Positions 1-9,468 of a stretch of 64,000 nucleotides of DNA are shown piece after piece; the first letter of the stretch is position 1; every line of letters starts with the position of its first letter. The position numbers and the translations under genes are program-made. Source of the DNA: JAZDGX01 sp964482205 (GTDB lineage: Bacteria > Eisenbacteria > RBG-16-71-46 > CAIMUX01 > WJJG01). The notes under the pieces are model-generated. The model worked only from the letters and a program-made list of their open reading frames with translations. It searched no databases and was not told the DNA's origin. The DNA lies in NCBI GenBank assembly GCA_964482205.1, contig CAYZWI010000004.1:222818-286817 (forward strand). The letters are read 5' to 3'.

Positions 1-1403
1 AGCGCTTCGCGCACCGTGACGTCCCGACCCCGCGCCTGGGCCGGGTCGATCGAGGCGAGCATGCCTTGCAGAAACTCGTTGATCCGCGTCGATTTCTCCG
101 CTTCTAGCACCGCGCGCTCGCGCTCGCGATCGGCGCGCAGCCGCTCTTTTCGCTGCTCGCCGAACATGAAGGCCATCGTGATGCCGAAGGCCACGAGCAG
201 CGCCGCGACCGTTCCGGCGAAGGCGAAGGCCCGTTTGTGCCTCAGCATGAGCTTTCGCAACTGGTACGACGCGCTGGGCGGCCGTGCGAGAATCGGCTCG
301 TCGGCGAGCGAGCGGCGGATGTCCTCCATCAACGCGGACGCGGTCGGATAGCGGCGAGCAGGCTCCTTTTCGAGGGCCTTCGAGAGAATCGTCTCGAAAT
401 CGCCGCGCAGCGCGCGCACGAGGTTCCCGGGCCTTGGCGGAACCTCTTGCGTAATGACGCGCACCGCTTCGTGCAGGAGATCGCGCCGGATCTCGTAGGG
501 CCGGCGGCCGGTCAGCATCTCGTAGGCGATCACGCCGAGCGCGTAGACATCGCTGCGCACGTCGATCTGGTCGTTGTCCCCGCGCGCCTGCTCGGGACTC
601 ATGTACGCCAGCGTGCCTTGAATGCGCCCGGCTTCCGTCAGGTAGGCCGTGCTCTCGGTGGCGTCGGTCTCCATGATGCGCGCGAGGCCGAAGTCGAGGA
701 CTTTCACCTGCGCTTCCGACGACGAGTCTTCGGTCTCCAAGGCCTGGTGGCGCGCGGTTTGAGATTGCGCGGTTTGGGAGTCCTTGGCCTGGGGGCCGCC
801 CGCGGCCTGGGCGCCGGCGCCCTCCCTCGATCTCGGCGGAATGACGAAGATGTTCGAGGGTTTCAGGTCCCGATGGAGCACCGCGCGCTGATGCGCGTAG
901 GCCACGGCGTCGCAGATCTTCAGCAGCAGATCCAGCCGGGCGCGCAACCGATCGGCCGGGGGTGACTCGCCCAGCGGATCGCGCGCGAGATAGCCGTCGA
1001 GCGGGATGCCCTGAACAAGCTCCATGGCGAAGAAATGCTCGCCCTGCTCGGTGCGGCCCGCCTCGTAGATGGCGGCGATGCCGTGATGTTTCAGGCGCCC
1101 GAGAGCCTGCTCCTCCCGCCGGAACATGCGCACTTGTTCTTCGCCCACGAAGGCCCCGCCGCGAATCACTTTCAACGCCACGCGGCGGCGGGGGTTCTGT
1201 TGCTCGGCTTCGTAGACGACACCCATCCCGCCTTCGCCGATCTTGCGGATGATCCGGTACCCGGCGATCGCTGACGGAATGCCCGTTGCGGAGACTTCGG
1301 ACGCGTCTGTTCTGGTGGCATCGGGCATCTGCCTGTCCGGGCTCGATTCGCCGGAACGATGCTCAGGTCCGGCTGATTCGCTTTGCGAGGGTTCGGCGTT
1401 CAT
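1..1403 (-). CDS. Membrane-anchored Ser/Thr protein kinase (PknB/Stk type), C-terminus cut by window edge
   Basis: Bacterial Hanks-type kinase. Read from ATG at 1403, it has a disordered start of about 45 residues, then the glycine loop IGEGGMGVVY (55-64), VALK with the ATP lysine K78, catalytic HRDLKPSN (D179), LDFGLAR (D237) and an activation/P+1 region with GTLAYMSPEQ. After the kinase domain comes one hydrophobic segment near residues 390-412, then a charged, probably extracytoplasmic region still open at base 1. Such kinases phosphorylate cytoplasmic proteins in response to an external sensor, often TPR repeats, which would lie outside the window. Odd point: about 45 Gln/Ala/Ser-rich residues (roughly 190-232) are inserted between the catalytic loop and DFG. 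The ribosome site before 1403 is weak, so the start is moderately certain. Confidence 0.9.
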   Translation of the reverse strand, partial: MNAEPSQSESAGPEHRSGESSPDRQMPDATRTDASEVSATGIPSAIAGYRIIRKIGEGGMGVVYEAEQQNPRRRVALKVIRGGAFVGEEQVRMFRREEQALGRLKHHGIAAIYEAGRTEQGEHFFAMELVQGIPLDGYLARDPLGESPPADRLRARLDLLLKICDAVAYAHQRAVLHRDLKPSNIFVIPPRSREGAGAQAAGGPQAKDSQTAQSQTARHQALETEDSSSEAQVKVLDFGLARIMETDATESTAYLTEAGRIQGTLAYMSPEQARGDNDQIDVRSDVYALGVIAYEMLTGRRPYEIRRDLLHEAVRVITQEVPPRPGNLVRALRGDFETILSKALEKEPARRYPTASALMEDIRRSLADEPILARPPSASYQLRKLMLRHKRAFAFAGTVAALLVAFGITMAFMFGEQRKERLRADRERERAVLEAEKSTRINEFLQGMLASIDPAQARGRDVTVREA

Positions 1404-1508
1404 CGTCCATCACTCTCGCCATCACTCGCGCTGGTCAGGCACACGTTTCGGACACAACTCTTCTGTCTTCACGACTGGCGCTGCTGGCGGGGGGACGCGG
1501 AAGGCCGC

Positions 1509-2027
1509 TCACTCGACCGCGTCGAAGAGAGCCTTGATGCGGCCCCAGGTGCTTCGCGTGTCGTCGTCGGGTTCGCCGGCTTCCGGCACATTCTGAGGAT
1601 TGCTCAAGCAGCCGGACGAATACGTGCTCACGATGTCGGCCCGCTCCGCCGGCGGCCCTTCGGGCACGCGAACGGGGATTATGCGCATGGTCCATTCCGC
1701 ATTCTCGTCGAGCCACCAGAACTCGACCCAATGGTCGCCCGGCGCCACACCGCCAACGGTCACGCCCAGGAGATAGCAGCAAATGCAGTCGCAGGGAGTG
1801 GTCAGAACCTCATACTCCCAGATGCGAATGGTCTCCTCTTCCTCTTCCACTTCGTACCGAAATTCATCCGGGCAGCAGTTGTAGACCGCGTTCTCATGCA
1901 CGACGACCACACTGCCTTCTTCCACGAATGCGCGCACGGAGTCCGGATTTTCGCAGACCGATTGGGCGAAGCAGACCGTGGGGATCGCAAGGATCAGCAT
2001 CGAGAGAGCGGCGGGAAGTGTTCTCAT
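1509..2027 (-). CDS. Cysteine-rich secreted hypothetical protein
   Basis: 172-aa protein with a typical signal peptide (MRTLPAALSMLILAIPTVCFAQS, cleavage after FAQ). The start at 2027 is fixed by GGAGG seven bases upstream; reading further upstream is possible but has no such site. The mature part has several cysteines (VYNCCPDEF, TTPCDCICCYL) suggesting disulfides or metal binding in the envelope, and an acidic run (EVEEEEET). No family is recognised. It is transcribed divergently from the large secreted protein at 2297 and towards the kinase at 1403, and could belong to a kinase-linked envelope-sensing group, but nothing in the sequence proves that. Confidence 0.75.
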   Translation of the reverse strand: MRTLPAALSMLILAIPTVCFAQSVCENPDSVRAFVEEGSVVVVHENAVYNCCPDEFRYEVEEEEETIRIWEYEVLTTPCDCICCYLLGVTVGGVAPGDHWVEFWWLDENAEWTMRIIPVRVPEGPPAERADIVSTYSSGCLSNPQNVPEAGEPDDDTRSTWGRIKALFDAVE

Positions 2028-2296
2028 CGTAACCTCCCTGGCACGGAAGTCGTCTCTTCTGTTCCCCAGTGTACTGCAACGGCGGCAAGGGAATCCAGGG
2101 CCACTCCACCCCCTCGCCCACATTGACTTTCCCCAGGGCGGGGCGTACCATTTCCTTCTGCCAGACGCGTTCCGCGGCACTTCGAGTTGCCCAGCCAGTG
2201 ATCCCGTTCCTCCTTCGCGCGTCGTCCGGCGACTAGGAATCACCTCGAAGCCCCGCAATCGGCTCCTGGGCGGCATTGCCCAAAAGGAGGCCCGCC

Positions 2297-5275
2297 ATGC
2301 GCCACCTGCCGGTTTTCCTCTGCGTGGTTCTCGTTCTCAGCATCCTCTCTCCCTGCCCGGCCCAGACGGAACCGCCGGAGAAGCTCCCGACCCTAGGCCA
2401 GCCGAAACCGCCCCTTGGACCCGCGGCGAGTTTCCCGCCCGAGTCGCGCCTCGACTGCTACCTCTTGAGCGTGGCCTATGAATGGGACTTCGCGGTCGGT
2501 TCTCACAGCTTCACGACGGCCCTGTGCGACCACGGGGGCGCCGCCGTGTGGTCCTGGGGTCCTTGCGGAATCGCCGGCGCCCCTCCCAATGTATGGGGCA
2601 CCGTTCTCGACGGCTCTTATCCCAACGATGCCGGCCGCGGCCTGCGCTCCCCGGAGTTCACGGTCACTGCTGATGCGCACCTCGTGGAAGTCGTCCATTG
2701 GTTCGCCATCGAGACGAACTTCGACGGAGGCCATGTGGTCGTGATGCCCGGCGGAAACATGATCGAGCCGATCGGCGGGTACACGGCTCCCGTGATTTCG
2801 GAAAGCAGCTCATATTACGCCTATTGCGTGGACGGGCAGCCTGGTTGGACGGGCTCCAGCGGAGGGTGGCGGATCGATTGCTTCGATCTCGGAGAGTTCC
2901 TCGGTCAAACGATCGCGCTGGAATTCGAGTTCGGCTCCGATGCCAGCGTAGTAGATGAGGGCTGGTTCCTTGCGCGCGTGCGCATCGGACGCTCCGGCAA
3001 TCCGGTCGCCGCCTGCTGCCTTCCTTCGGGAGGATGCGGGCTCTACACGCGCGACGTTTGTCTCGAGATGGGCGGGCTTTGGAACCCTTCCTGGACAAGT
3101 TGCGATCCGAATCCATGCTCGCAGCCCTGCCCCATGTCGATTGTTCCGGTTGTCTGGGATTTCCGCATCTCACCTCAGAACTTCAACGGCTATGGCTGCG
3201 AAGAGAACGCGGTGCCGGTTTGGGAATACGGGACGACGAGCTACGTGCCCGGAGTGGCCGGAGCGGTGTGGGGCACGGTTCTCCAGGGCGCGTACTACAA
3301 CAACAGCGGAGGCGGTCTCGTCTCGCCGGGCTTCCTGGTCACCGACTCGACGAAGATCGTCGAGATCGTGCACTACTTCTCCTTCGAGTACGGCTATGAC
3401 GGCGGCAATGTATCCGTCATGACGGACAGGGACGGCGCGCGGTCCCAGGAAGTCATCTCTCCCTTGCTCGGCTACACCACGTCCGCCATCTCGGCGAGCC
3501 CTTCCTACTATGCCTATTGTGTCGACGGAGAGCCCGGATGGACGGGAACATCCGGCGGCTGGCGGATCGATTGCTTCGACCTCTCGCCCTATTTGGGCCA
3601 ATCCGTGATGCTCGCGTTCGAAATGGGCTCCGACCTGTCGGTCACGAACGCGGGTTGGTACATCGCCGACGTTCATGTGGGCGGATCGCCGTCCGGATAC
3701 GAGGCGATTCTGCAAGTCGGCGACTGGTTCTTCGCCGAGAGCTGGAACGATTGGGCCGGACCGACGGCGGAGGAGCCGGGCCTGATACCCATTTCGCTGC
3801 ATCTGAACATGCCCGACCTGCAGAGTCCGATCACCTCAGTGGATTTCTATTTCGAGCAAGGTGGCGGCTGGACCTACATCTCCACCGACACGGATGGAAC
3901 GGACCCACGGTTCGATTCGGTCGGAGAATCGCTGCCGACCGGAGACGGATGGTCGCTCGCGGTCGCGCTGATCGAGCCCTTCCCCCAGCCCGCGGCGCAT
4001 TTCCGGGCGGTGGCGCATACGGCGAGCCGGGAGGAGCATGCCATTGAGTGCTTGATCCCCATCGACCCCACTCCTCCTTCACGGGCGTCGGCCAGCGTCG
4101 ACGATTGGTCGATCATAGATGAGGACACGCTCAGCGCGACGATCACGCCCAACGGCGTAGACATCGACTCGGTCGTCGTTTGGGTGCGCATGATGCCGGA
4201 TGTATTCGACAAGGCGGTCCCCGGCATCAATCAACTGACGCACTCCCCGACGCATTGCGCCCCGACGGCCGCGGCGCAGTGCCTGAAGTACTTCGAGCTC
4301 GTCCACGGAGATACCGATGTGACGGGAGGGCTCGGCGACGACGCGCTCGTCGACGCGCTCGCCGCCTACATGAAGACCAACATGGCTCCCGAGCCGGGCA
4401 CCTACTTGCGCAACTGGATTGGTGGACTCAGTCGCTGGCTCGAAGACCACGGCACCGGCTACTCGCTCCGTTCCTACCGGCACTATGACGAGTCTGGGAG
4501 GCTGTGGACGGAACAGGACTGGAGGCGCATCCGAAACGAGTTCGAGCGCTGCCACGACGTGATGCTCGGCATCTTCTGGGATGCGACACACTCTTGCCGG
4601 GGAGGCCACACCTTGACGCTGTGCGGCCTGAGCAACGACGCCCTCGAGAACGGCAACTACTGGGCCACTTTCATGGATCCGTGGATGGGCGTCATGACGT
4701 CCGGTCAGATCGACCCCGATGATGGAAGAATCGAGGAGATCAACGGCACGGGGGCCTGCATCGGCGCCACGCTCATCGTCACCCCGGCCGAGAGCCGCCC
4801 GGGCGGATTGCCCCTCGCTCAAGCGGTCTACGCGGGACCGAACCTCTGGCCGGATCCGATTCCCGTTCCCCTCCCCGAAATCGGTCGGTACTTCATCGAT
4901 GTAGTGGTCACGAACATGGCCGGCCACGCATATCGCCGGACGACCCCGATCATCCGCCGGGATGGATCGGCCGCGCCTGCGGAGACACGGGCGCCGTCGC
5001 GCTTCGCGCTCGGCATGCCGCGTCCGAATCCGTTCGGGGCGGGCACCCGCGTGGAGTTTGCGCTTGCCGAAGCGGCCCCGGTCTCGATCACGATCTTCGA
5101 TGTCACTGGCGCGAAAATGCGGACACTCTTCGAAGGCACGACCGGGCCGGGAACGCGCGAGGTCCTCTGGGACGGGCGTGACGACGCGGGCCGACCTGCG
5201 CCCGGGGGGATCTACTACATCCGCATGACGGCTCCAGGGATCGAGCGGACGAGGAGCGTGATGTTGCTGCGATAG
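2297..5275 (+). CDS. Secreted modular protein: two InhA-like jelly-roll modules, C39-like peptidase domain, FlgD-like C-terminal tail
   Basis: 992 aa. The start at 2297 is chosen because AAAAGGAGG lies six bases upstream and a signal peptide follows (MRHLPVFLCVVLVLSILSPCPAQ). Residues about 60-235 and 285-460 are two copies of one module (each with YYAYCVDG.PGWTG.SGGWRIDCFDL and an SD.SV..GW end), the style of the immune-inhibitor-A/M6-peptidase accessory domain. Residues about 640-810 resemble C39-like papain-fold peptidases: catalytic-type Cys in THCAPTAAAQC, His in GGHTLTLCG and Asp in ATFMDPW. The last 90 residues are a FlgD/Por-type Ig-like domain (NPFGAGTRVEF, WDGRDDAGRPAPGGIYYIRM), which in FCB-group bacteria marks exported, often type IX-sorted, proteins. 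Likely an extracellular protease or adhesive enzyme; the substrate is unknown. Confidence 0.9.
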   Translation: MRHLPVFLCVVLVLSILSPCPAQTEPPEKLPTLGQPKPPLGPAASFPPESRLDCYLLSVAYEWDFAVGSHSFTTALCDHGGAAVWSWGPCGIAGAPPNVWGTVLDGSYPNDAGRGLRSPEFTVTADAHLVEVVHWFAIETNFDGGHVVVMPGGNMIEPIGGYTAPVISESSSYYAYCVDGQPGWTGSSGGWRIDCFDLGEFLGQTIALEFEFGSDASVVDEGWFLARVRIGRSGNPVAACCLPSGGCGLYTRDVCLEMGGLWNPSWTSCDPNPCSQPCPMSIVPVVWDFRISPQNFNGYGCEENAVPVWEYGTTSYVPGVAGAVWGTVLQGAYYNNSGGGLVSPGFLVTDSTKIVEIVHYFSFEYGYDGGNVSVMTDRDGARSQEVISPLLGYTTSAISASPSYYAYCVDGEPGWTGTSGGWRIDCFDLSPYLGQSVMLAFEMGSDLSVTNAGWYIADVHVGGSPSGYEAILQVGDWFFAESWNDWAGPTAEEPGLIPISLHLNMPDLQSPITSVDFYFEQGGGWTYISTDTDGTDPRFDSVGESLPTGDGWSLAVALIEPFPQPAAHFRAVAHTASREEHAIECLIPIDPTPPSRASASVDDWSIIDEDTLSATITPNGVDIDSVVVWVRMMPDVFDKAVPGINQLTHSPTHCAPTAAAQCLKYFELVHGDTDVTGGLGDDALVDALAAYMKTNMAPEPGTYLRNWIGGLSRWLEDHGTGYSLRSYRHYDESGRLWTEQDWRRIRNEFERCHDVMLGIFWDATHSCRGGHTLTLCGLSNDALENGNYWATFMDPWMGVMTSGQIDPDDGRIEEINGTGACIGATLIVTPAESRPGGLPLAQAVYAGPNLWPDPIPVPLPEIGRYFIDVVVTNMAGHAYRRTTPIIRRDGSAAPAETRAPSRFALGMPRPNPFGAGTRVEFALAEAAPVSITIFDVTGAKMRTLFEGTTGPGTREVLWDGRDDAGRPAPGGIYYIRMTAPGIERTRSVMLLR

Positions 5276-5342
5276 AACAACAAGCCTGATCAGAGTCCGA
5301 TGCGGGAAGGCGGCCCTCGACTCCGAGGCGCGCCCGCGCTCA

Positions 5343-5939
5343 TCACGGCTTCTTGGCTTTAGACGCTCGCAGCTCTTTGTACCGGAAGCAGGTGATCAGG
5401 TGATCGTTCACCATGCCGGTCGCCTGCATGTGCGAATAGACGACCGTCGAGCCGACGAACTTGAACCCGCGGCTCTTCAGGTCTTTGCTGATGCGATCGG
5501 AGAGCGGCGTGCGCGCGGGCATGTCGATGAAAGCGCGCAGGCGGCTGCACAGCGGCTTGCCATCGACGAAGGCCCAGATGTAGCGATCGAAGCTGCCGAA
5601 CTCCTTCTGGACTTCAAGGAATCGTTGCGCGTTGTTGATCGCGCCGAGGATCTTCAGCCGGTTGCGAATGATGCCCGCGTCTCCGAGCAGGCGCTGGACA
5701 TCGCGTGCGTTGAACCGGGCGACCGTGTGCGGATCGAAGTCGCGAAAGGCGCGGCGGAAGTTCTCGCGCTTGTCGAGGATGAGCCGCCAGCTCAAGCCCG
5801 CCTGCATGCCTTCGAGAATCAGGAACTCGAACAGCTTGCGATCGTCGTGCAGCGGCGTCCCCCACTCGCGGTCGTGATACTCGCGCATGAGCGGGCTCTC
5901 GGCGTCGCCCCAACAGCGGCGCACGATCCTGTCCGGCAT
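5343..5939 (-). CDS. tag: DNA-3-methyladenine glycosylase I
   Basis: 198-aa cytoplasmic base-excision enzyme removing 3-methyladenine from alkylated DNA. The sequence follows the Tag family along its length: RCWGDAESPL, YHDREWGTPLHDD, EGMQAGLSW, RGFKFVGSTVVYSHMQATGMVNDH. The zinc ligands of the family are present: C9, H22 (same 13-residue spacing as in E. coli Tag), the His of NDH and the following Cys (DHLITC). The length is normal. It stands alone, convergent with the secreted protein at 2297, and ends in a basic tail (KELRASKAKKP). Confidence 0.96.
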   Translation of the reverse strand: MPDRIVRRCWGDAESPLMREYHDREWGTPLHDDRKLFEFLILEGMQAGLSWRLILDKRENFRRAFRDFDPHTVARFNARDVQRLLGDAGIIRNRLKILGAINNAQRFLEVQKEFGSFDRYIWAFVDGKPLCSRLRAFIDMPARTPLSDRISKDLKSRGFKFVGSTVVYSHMQATGMVNDHLITCFRYKELRASKAKKP

Positions 5940-6249
5940 CGATGGATCCCTCCGCTTCTCCGGGCCGCATGAAGTCCTGGCAAAGACCTACTCCATCTTA
6001 GCGGTGCGCGGCCCCTTGCGCGAGACGCCGGAAAATGTCTGGCGGCCCGGAGAGATCTCCCCGGCATGGCCGTGTGTGGGAAGGCCAGTGCGGTGAACGA
6101 GACTCACGCCCGCATCGCGGGATCCTGGACGCTCTCGTCTCCCGCAAGATCGCTTCGTTCCGCCGCCCTCCTGGTGTAGTCTCCCGCGTCGACATCCCAA
6201 AATGCGCGGGAGCGTTTTCCCCCGCGCTGTTTACCCATGGAACTTGCGC
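5940..6249. other. Intergenic region between divergent tag and MATE genes
   Basis: About 310 bp separating two divergent genes, so it should carry both promoters. I see no convincing -10/-35 pair, hairpin or repeat. An upstream ATG for the MATE gene at 6202 lies inside it but has no ribosome site. Confidence 0.4.
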
Positions 6250-7683
6250 ATGGCGATGACATCGACAACGAGCCCGAAGCCGCAGGCCCCCGGCGGCATG
6301 GCCGAGCTGCTCACGATCGCGCTGCCGATGATCGCGTCGAATTCATGCGACATGCTCATGATGTTCAGCACGCGCATCTTTCTCTCGTGGGTGCGGCCCG
6401 AGTACATGAGCGCGGCGATGGCGGGCGGGCTGACCTCGTTCATGTTCCTCACCTTCTTCTCGGGGCTCGCCCAGTATTCGACCGCGATGGTGGCGCAGTA
6501 CCTCGGGGCGGGAAGGAAAGAGCGCTGCCCCGCCGTCCTCGGCCAGGCGCTGATCATCTCCCTGCTCGCCTATCCCATCGTGCTCGCGTGCATCCCGGTC
6601 GGCTATCGCATGTTCGCCGCTTCGCATCCGGCGCCCGAACAGCTCGCTCCGCAGCGCGAATACTTCCGCATCCTGATGCTCGGCGGAATTCTCGCCCTCC
6701 TGCGGAGCAGCTTCAGCGGCTTCTTCAGCGGGATCGGGCGCACGCGCGTGGTCATGTTCTCGACCGCGCTCGCCCTGGCGGTGAACTTGTCGGTCAGCTA
6801 TGTGCTCATCTTCGGGCATCTGGGCGCGCCGGCCATGGGCGTGCGCGGGGCGGCCTTCGGCACCTTGAGCGGCTCGTTGGCCGCGGTGATCACGCTGGCC
6901 GCCGTCTATTTCTCGCCCCCCAACCGGCGCGAGTTTCCCGTGCGGGCGGGGCTCAAGCTGGACCTGCCTCTTCTTCGAAGGCAACTGCGTTTCGGCACTC
7001 CCTTCGGGCTCGAGCTCTTCCTCAACATCATGGCCTTCAATGTGCTCGTGCAGGTCTTCCATTCCTATGGCACTTCGGAGGCCGCCGCGATGACGATCGC
7101 GTTCAGTTGGGACACGGTTTCCTTCGTGCCGCTCATGGGCCTGAATATCGCGGTCGTGAGCCTGGTCGGCCGTCACATGGGCGCGGGGCAGCCGGACACG
7201 GCCCATCGCACCGTGCAGTCCGCGCTCAAGCTCGCGCTCACCTACTCGGCGCTCACCTTCACGATGTACAGCCTCTTCTCGCATCCGCTGGTGGAGCTCT
7301 TCCGGACGCGCAATGACCCGGCGGCCTTCGCGGCGGTGCGCCCGCTGGCGGTCTTCATGCTACGTCTGGTCGCGCTGTATGTGATGGCGGACGCGATTGG
7401 AATCGTCTTCGGCGGAGCGCTGCGCGGCGCGGGCGACACTTTCCGCACGATGCTGCTGACCGTGAGCGGCCATTGGGCGCTCGCGCTGGCGGGATTGATC
7501 CTGGTGCGCTTCGTCCACGCCTCGCCGCGCCTCACCTGGGTCTTCGTGGTCGCGCTGGTGATGGTCGTCGGCTTGGTCCTCTACCTGCGCTACCGCACCG
7601 GCCATTGGCGCCGCATTCGTGTGGTCGAAGGTCCGCCGCCGGATCCCGGCGCCACCGCCGCGCCGCTCTCCGACCTGGCATGA
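6250..7683 (+). CDS. MATE-family multidrug/organic-cation exporter
   Basis: Inner-membrane secondary exporter of the MatE (NorM/DinF-type) family, which uses Na+ or H+ gradients to expel cationic compounds. About 12 hydrophobic segments form two related halves; family-like features include LTIALPMIASNSCDMLMMF in TM1, AQYLGAGR after TM2 and GRHMGAGQPDTA in the second half. From ATG 6250 it is 477 aa, near the usual 450. An in-frame ATG at 6202 would add 16 residues (MRGSVFPRAVYPW...); neither start has a good ribosome site, and 6250 fits the family N-terminus better. It is a single gene ending 128 bp before pstS. Confidence 0.93.
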   Translation: MAMTSTTSPKPQAPGGMAELLTIALPMIASNSCDMLMMFSTRIFLSWVRPEYMSAAMAGGLTSFMFLTFFSGLAQYSTAMVAQYLGAGRKERCPAVLGQALIISLLAYPIVLACIPVGYRMFAASHPAPEQLAPQREYFRILMLGGILALLRSSFSGFFSGIGRTRVVMFSTALALAVNLSVSYVLIFGHLGAPAMGVRGAAFGTLSGSLAAVITLAAVYFSPPNRREFPVRAGLKLDLPLLRRQLRFGTPFGLELFLNIMAFNVLVQVFHSYGTSEAAAMTIAFSWDTVSFVPLMGLNIAVVSLVGRHMGAGQPDTAHRTVQSALKLALTYSALTFTMYSLFSHPLVELFRTRNDPAAFAAVRPLAVFMLRLVALYVMADAIGIVFGGALRGAGDTFRTMLLTVSGHWALALAGLILVRFVHASPRLTWVFVVALVMVVGLVLYLRYRTGHWRRIRVVEGPPPDPGATAAPLSDLA

Positions 7684-7811
7684 GCCGTGCCCGCGCTTGA
7701 CTGCCTCCCCTCTCTCCGCCACAATCCCGGGTTGATTCCGCCCCTGCTTCATGGACGCAAACCGGGCATGAGCCTTCCCGGCTCAGAGCGCGATCACGCG
7801 CGAAGGAACGC

Positions 7812-8627
7812 ATGGGAACAAAGGTCGGGATCCGTCTGCTTCTTCTCGCGAGCGCGCTCTTCTTTTTCGTGATTCCGCATGCGAGTTGCGGCAAAAACGG
7901 CCGCGGCGGCATCACTCTCGCGGGGTCGACCGCCTTCCAGCCCTTCGCCGAAAAGCTCGCGGAACGATATCTGGCCGCGCATTTGGACGAGTCCATCGAT
8001 GTCCAGGGCGGAGGCTCGGCGGTCGGAATCCAGGCGGCCATTTCCGGGGCGGCGGAAATCGGCGTGGCCGACATGCTGCAATTGCCCCAGGAGGCGGCCG
8101 CGCTCACCGCCACCATCGTCGCGCGCGACGGCATCGCCCTGGTCGTCCACCCGAGCAATCCTCTCCGCGAATTGACCGCGGAGCAGGCCCACGCCATCTT
8201 CGCCGGCCACATCCGCAACTGGCGCGACCTCGGCGGGCGTGACGCCACGATTCATGTGTTCTCGCGCGAAGACGGCAGCGGCACGCGCAAGTCGTTCGAC
8301 AAGATGGTGCTGCAGGGGGATCGCGTGAGCGGAGAAGCGCTCTATCAAAACTCGAACGGCACGATTCGCGAGGCGGTCGCGAGCGATCCGAACGCGATCG
8401 GCTATGTGTCGATCGGTCTCGTAAACGACAATGTGAAGGCGCTCCTCTGGAATGGAATCGAGCCGGCCAACCAGAATGTGGTCGACGGCATCTATCCACT
8501 CGCAAGACCCGTGTACTTTCTCACCCGGGGAGAGCCGGCGCCGCCGGCGAGGAGGTTCATCGAGTACGTGCTTTCTGCGGAAGGGCAACAGATCCTCGCG
8601 GCCGAAGGCCTGGTCCCGGTGAACTGA
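7812..8627 (+). CDS. pstS: Phosphate ABC transporter substrate-binding lipoprotein PstS
   Basis: Periplasmic phosphate-binding component of the Pst importer. 271 aa with a lipoprotein-type leader (hydrophobic stretch then PHASC, lipidation Cys near residue 26). Family motifs: ITLAGSTAFQPF near the mature N-terminus, VQGGGSAVGIQAA, and SREDGSGTRKSF, where the S/T/D/R residues bind phosphate in PstS proteins. AAGGA precedes the ATG by about six bases. It is first of the pstSCA-pstB1-pstB2-phoU run, only 3 bp before pstC. The protein belongs to the shorter PstS type found outside enterobacteria. Confidence 0.95.
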   Translation: MGTKVGIRLLLLASALFFFVIPHASCGKNGRGGITLAGSTAFQPFAEKLAERYLAAHLDESIDVQGGGSAVGIQAAISGAAEIGVADMLQLPQEAAALTATIVARDGIALVVHPSNPLRELTAEQAHAIFAGHIRNWRDLGGRDATIHVFSREDGSGTRKSFDKMVLQGDRVSGEALYQNSNGTIREAVASDPNAIGYVSIGLVNDNVKALLWNGIEPANQNVVDGIYPLARPVYFLTRGEPAPPARRFIEYVLSAEGQQILAAEGLVPVN

Positions 8628-8630
8628 GCC

Positions 8631-9467
8631 ATGGATCGCTGGGTGTCGCGACTGCTCTTCCTGGCCGCCTGCTCGTCGGCCTTTGTGCTCGCCGCCATCG
8701 CCGTTTTCATCTTTCTCGAAGGCGTGCCGATCATGGTTCGCACCGGCATCGGCCGCTTCCTCTTCGGAACTATCTGGGACCCATCGCAAGGCCGCTTCGG
8801 AATCCTGCCCTTCATGATCGGCTCGCTGTACGTCACCTTCGGCGCGCTCGTCTTGGGCGTGCCGCTCGCGGTGGGCTGCGCCTTCTATCTCGCCGAATTC
8901 GCGCCCAAGCGTTCTGTGACCTTGCTCAAGCCCGCGATCGAGTTGCTGGCCGGCATTCCTTCGGTCGTGTACGGATTTCTCGGCGTGATCTGGCTCGCGC
9001 CGATCATTCGCACGCAGCTCGGGGGGCCGGGGCTCTCGATCCTGGCCGCCTCGTGCGTGCTGGCGGTCATGATTCTGCCCACGATCGTGGGCGTCTCGAT
9101 CGACGCGATCCAGGCGGTTCCGAAGAGCTTCAAGCAAGGCGCGCTCGCGCTCGGGGCGACGCAGTGGCAGGCGGCCTGGCGGGTGATGTGGCCCGCCGCG
9201 CGGCCGGGGATCCTCGCCGGCGTGATCCTCGGCATGGGCCGCGCGGTCGGCGAGACGATGGCGGTGATCATGATCTCGGGCAACGCGACCCACATCGCGC
9301 GCTCGCCGCTGGATTCCACGCGCACGCTGACCGCCAACATCGCGATCGAGATGGGCTATGCGGTGGGCGCGCACCGGGAAGCGCTCTTCGCCACCGGGGT
9401 CGTGCTCTTCCTCTTCATCATGATCCTGAATACCGTGGCTCTCAAATTCGCAAAGCGGGCGTTCTGA
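8631..9467 (+). CDS. pstC: Phosphate ABC transporter permease PstC
   Basis: 278-aa inner-membrane permease with six hydrophobic segments. The MetI-type cytoplasmic loop that docks the ATPase is clear (QGALALGATQWQAAWRVMWPAARPGILAGVILGMGRAVGETMAV), and PstC-like features include TIWDPSQGRFGILP, AEFAPKR and GIPSVVYGFLG. It starts 3 bp after pstS and ends one base before pstA, so the genes are cotranscribed. It pairs with PstA to form the phosphate channel. Confidence 0.95.
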   Translation: MDRWVSRLLFLAACSSAFVLAAIAVFIFLEGVPIMVRTGIGRFLFGTIWDPSQGRFGILPFMIGSLYVTFGALVLGVPLAVGCAFYLAEFAPKRSVTLLKPAIELLAGIPSVVYGFLGVIWLAPIIRTQLGGPGLSILAASCVLAVMILPTIVGVSIDAIQAVPKSFKQGALALGATQWQAAWRVMWPAARPGILAGVILGMGRAVGETMAVIMISGNATHIARSPLDSTRTLTANIAIEMGYAVGAHREALFATGVVLFLFIMILNTVALKFAKRAF

Positions 9468-9468
9468 C

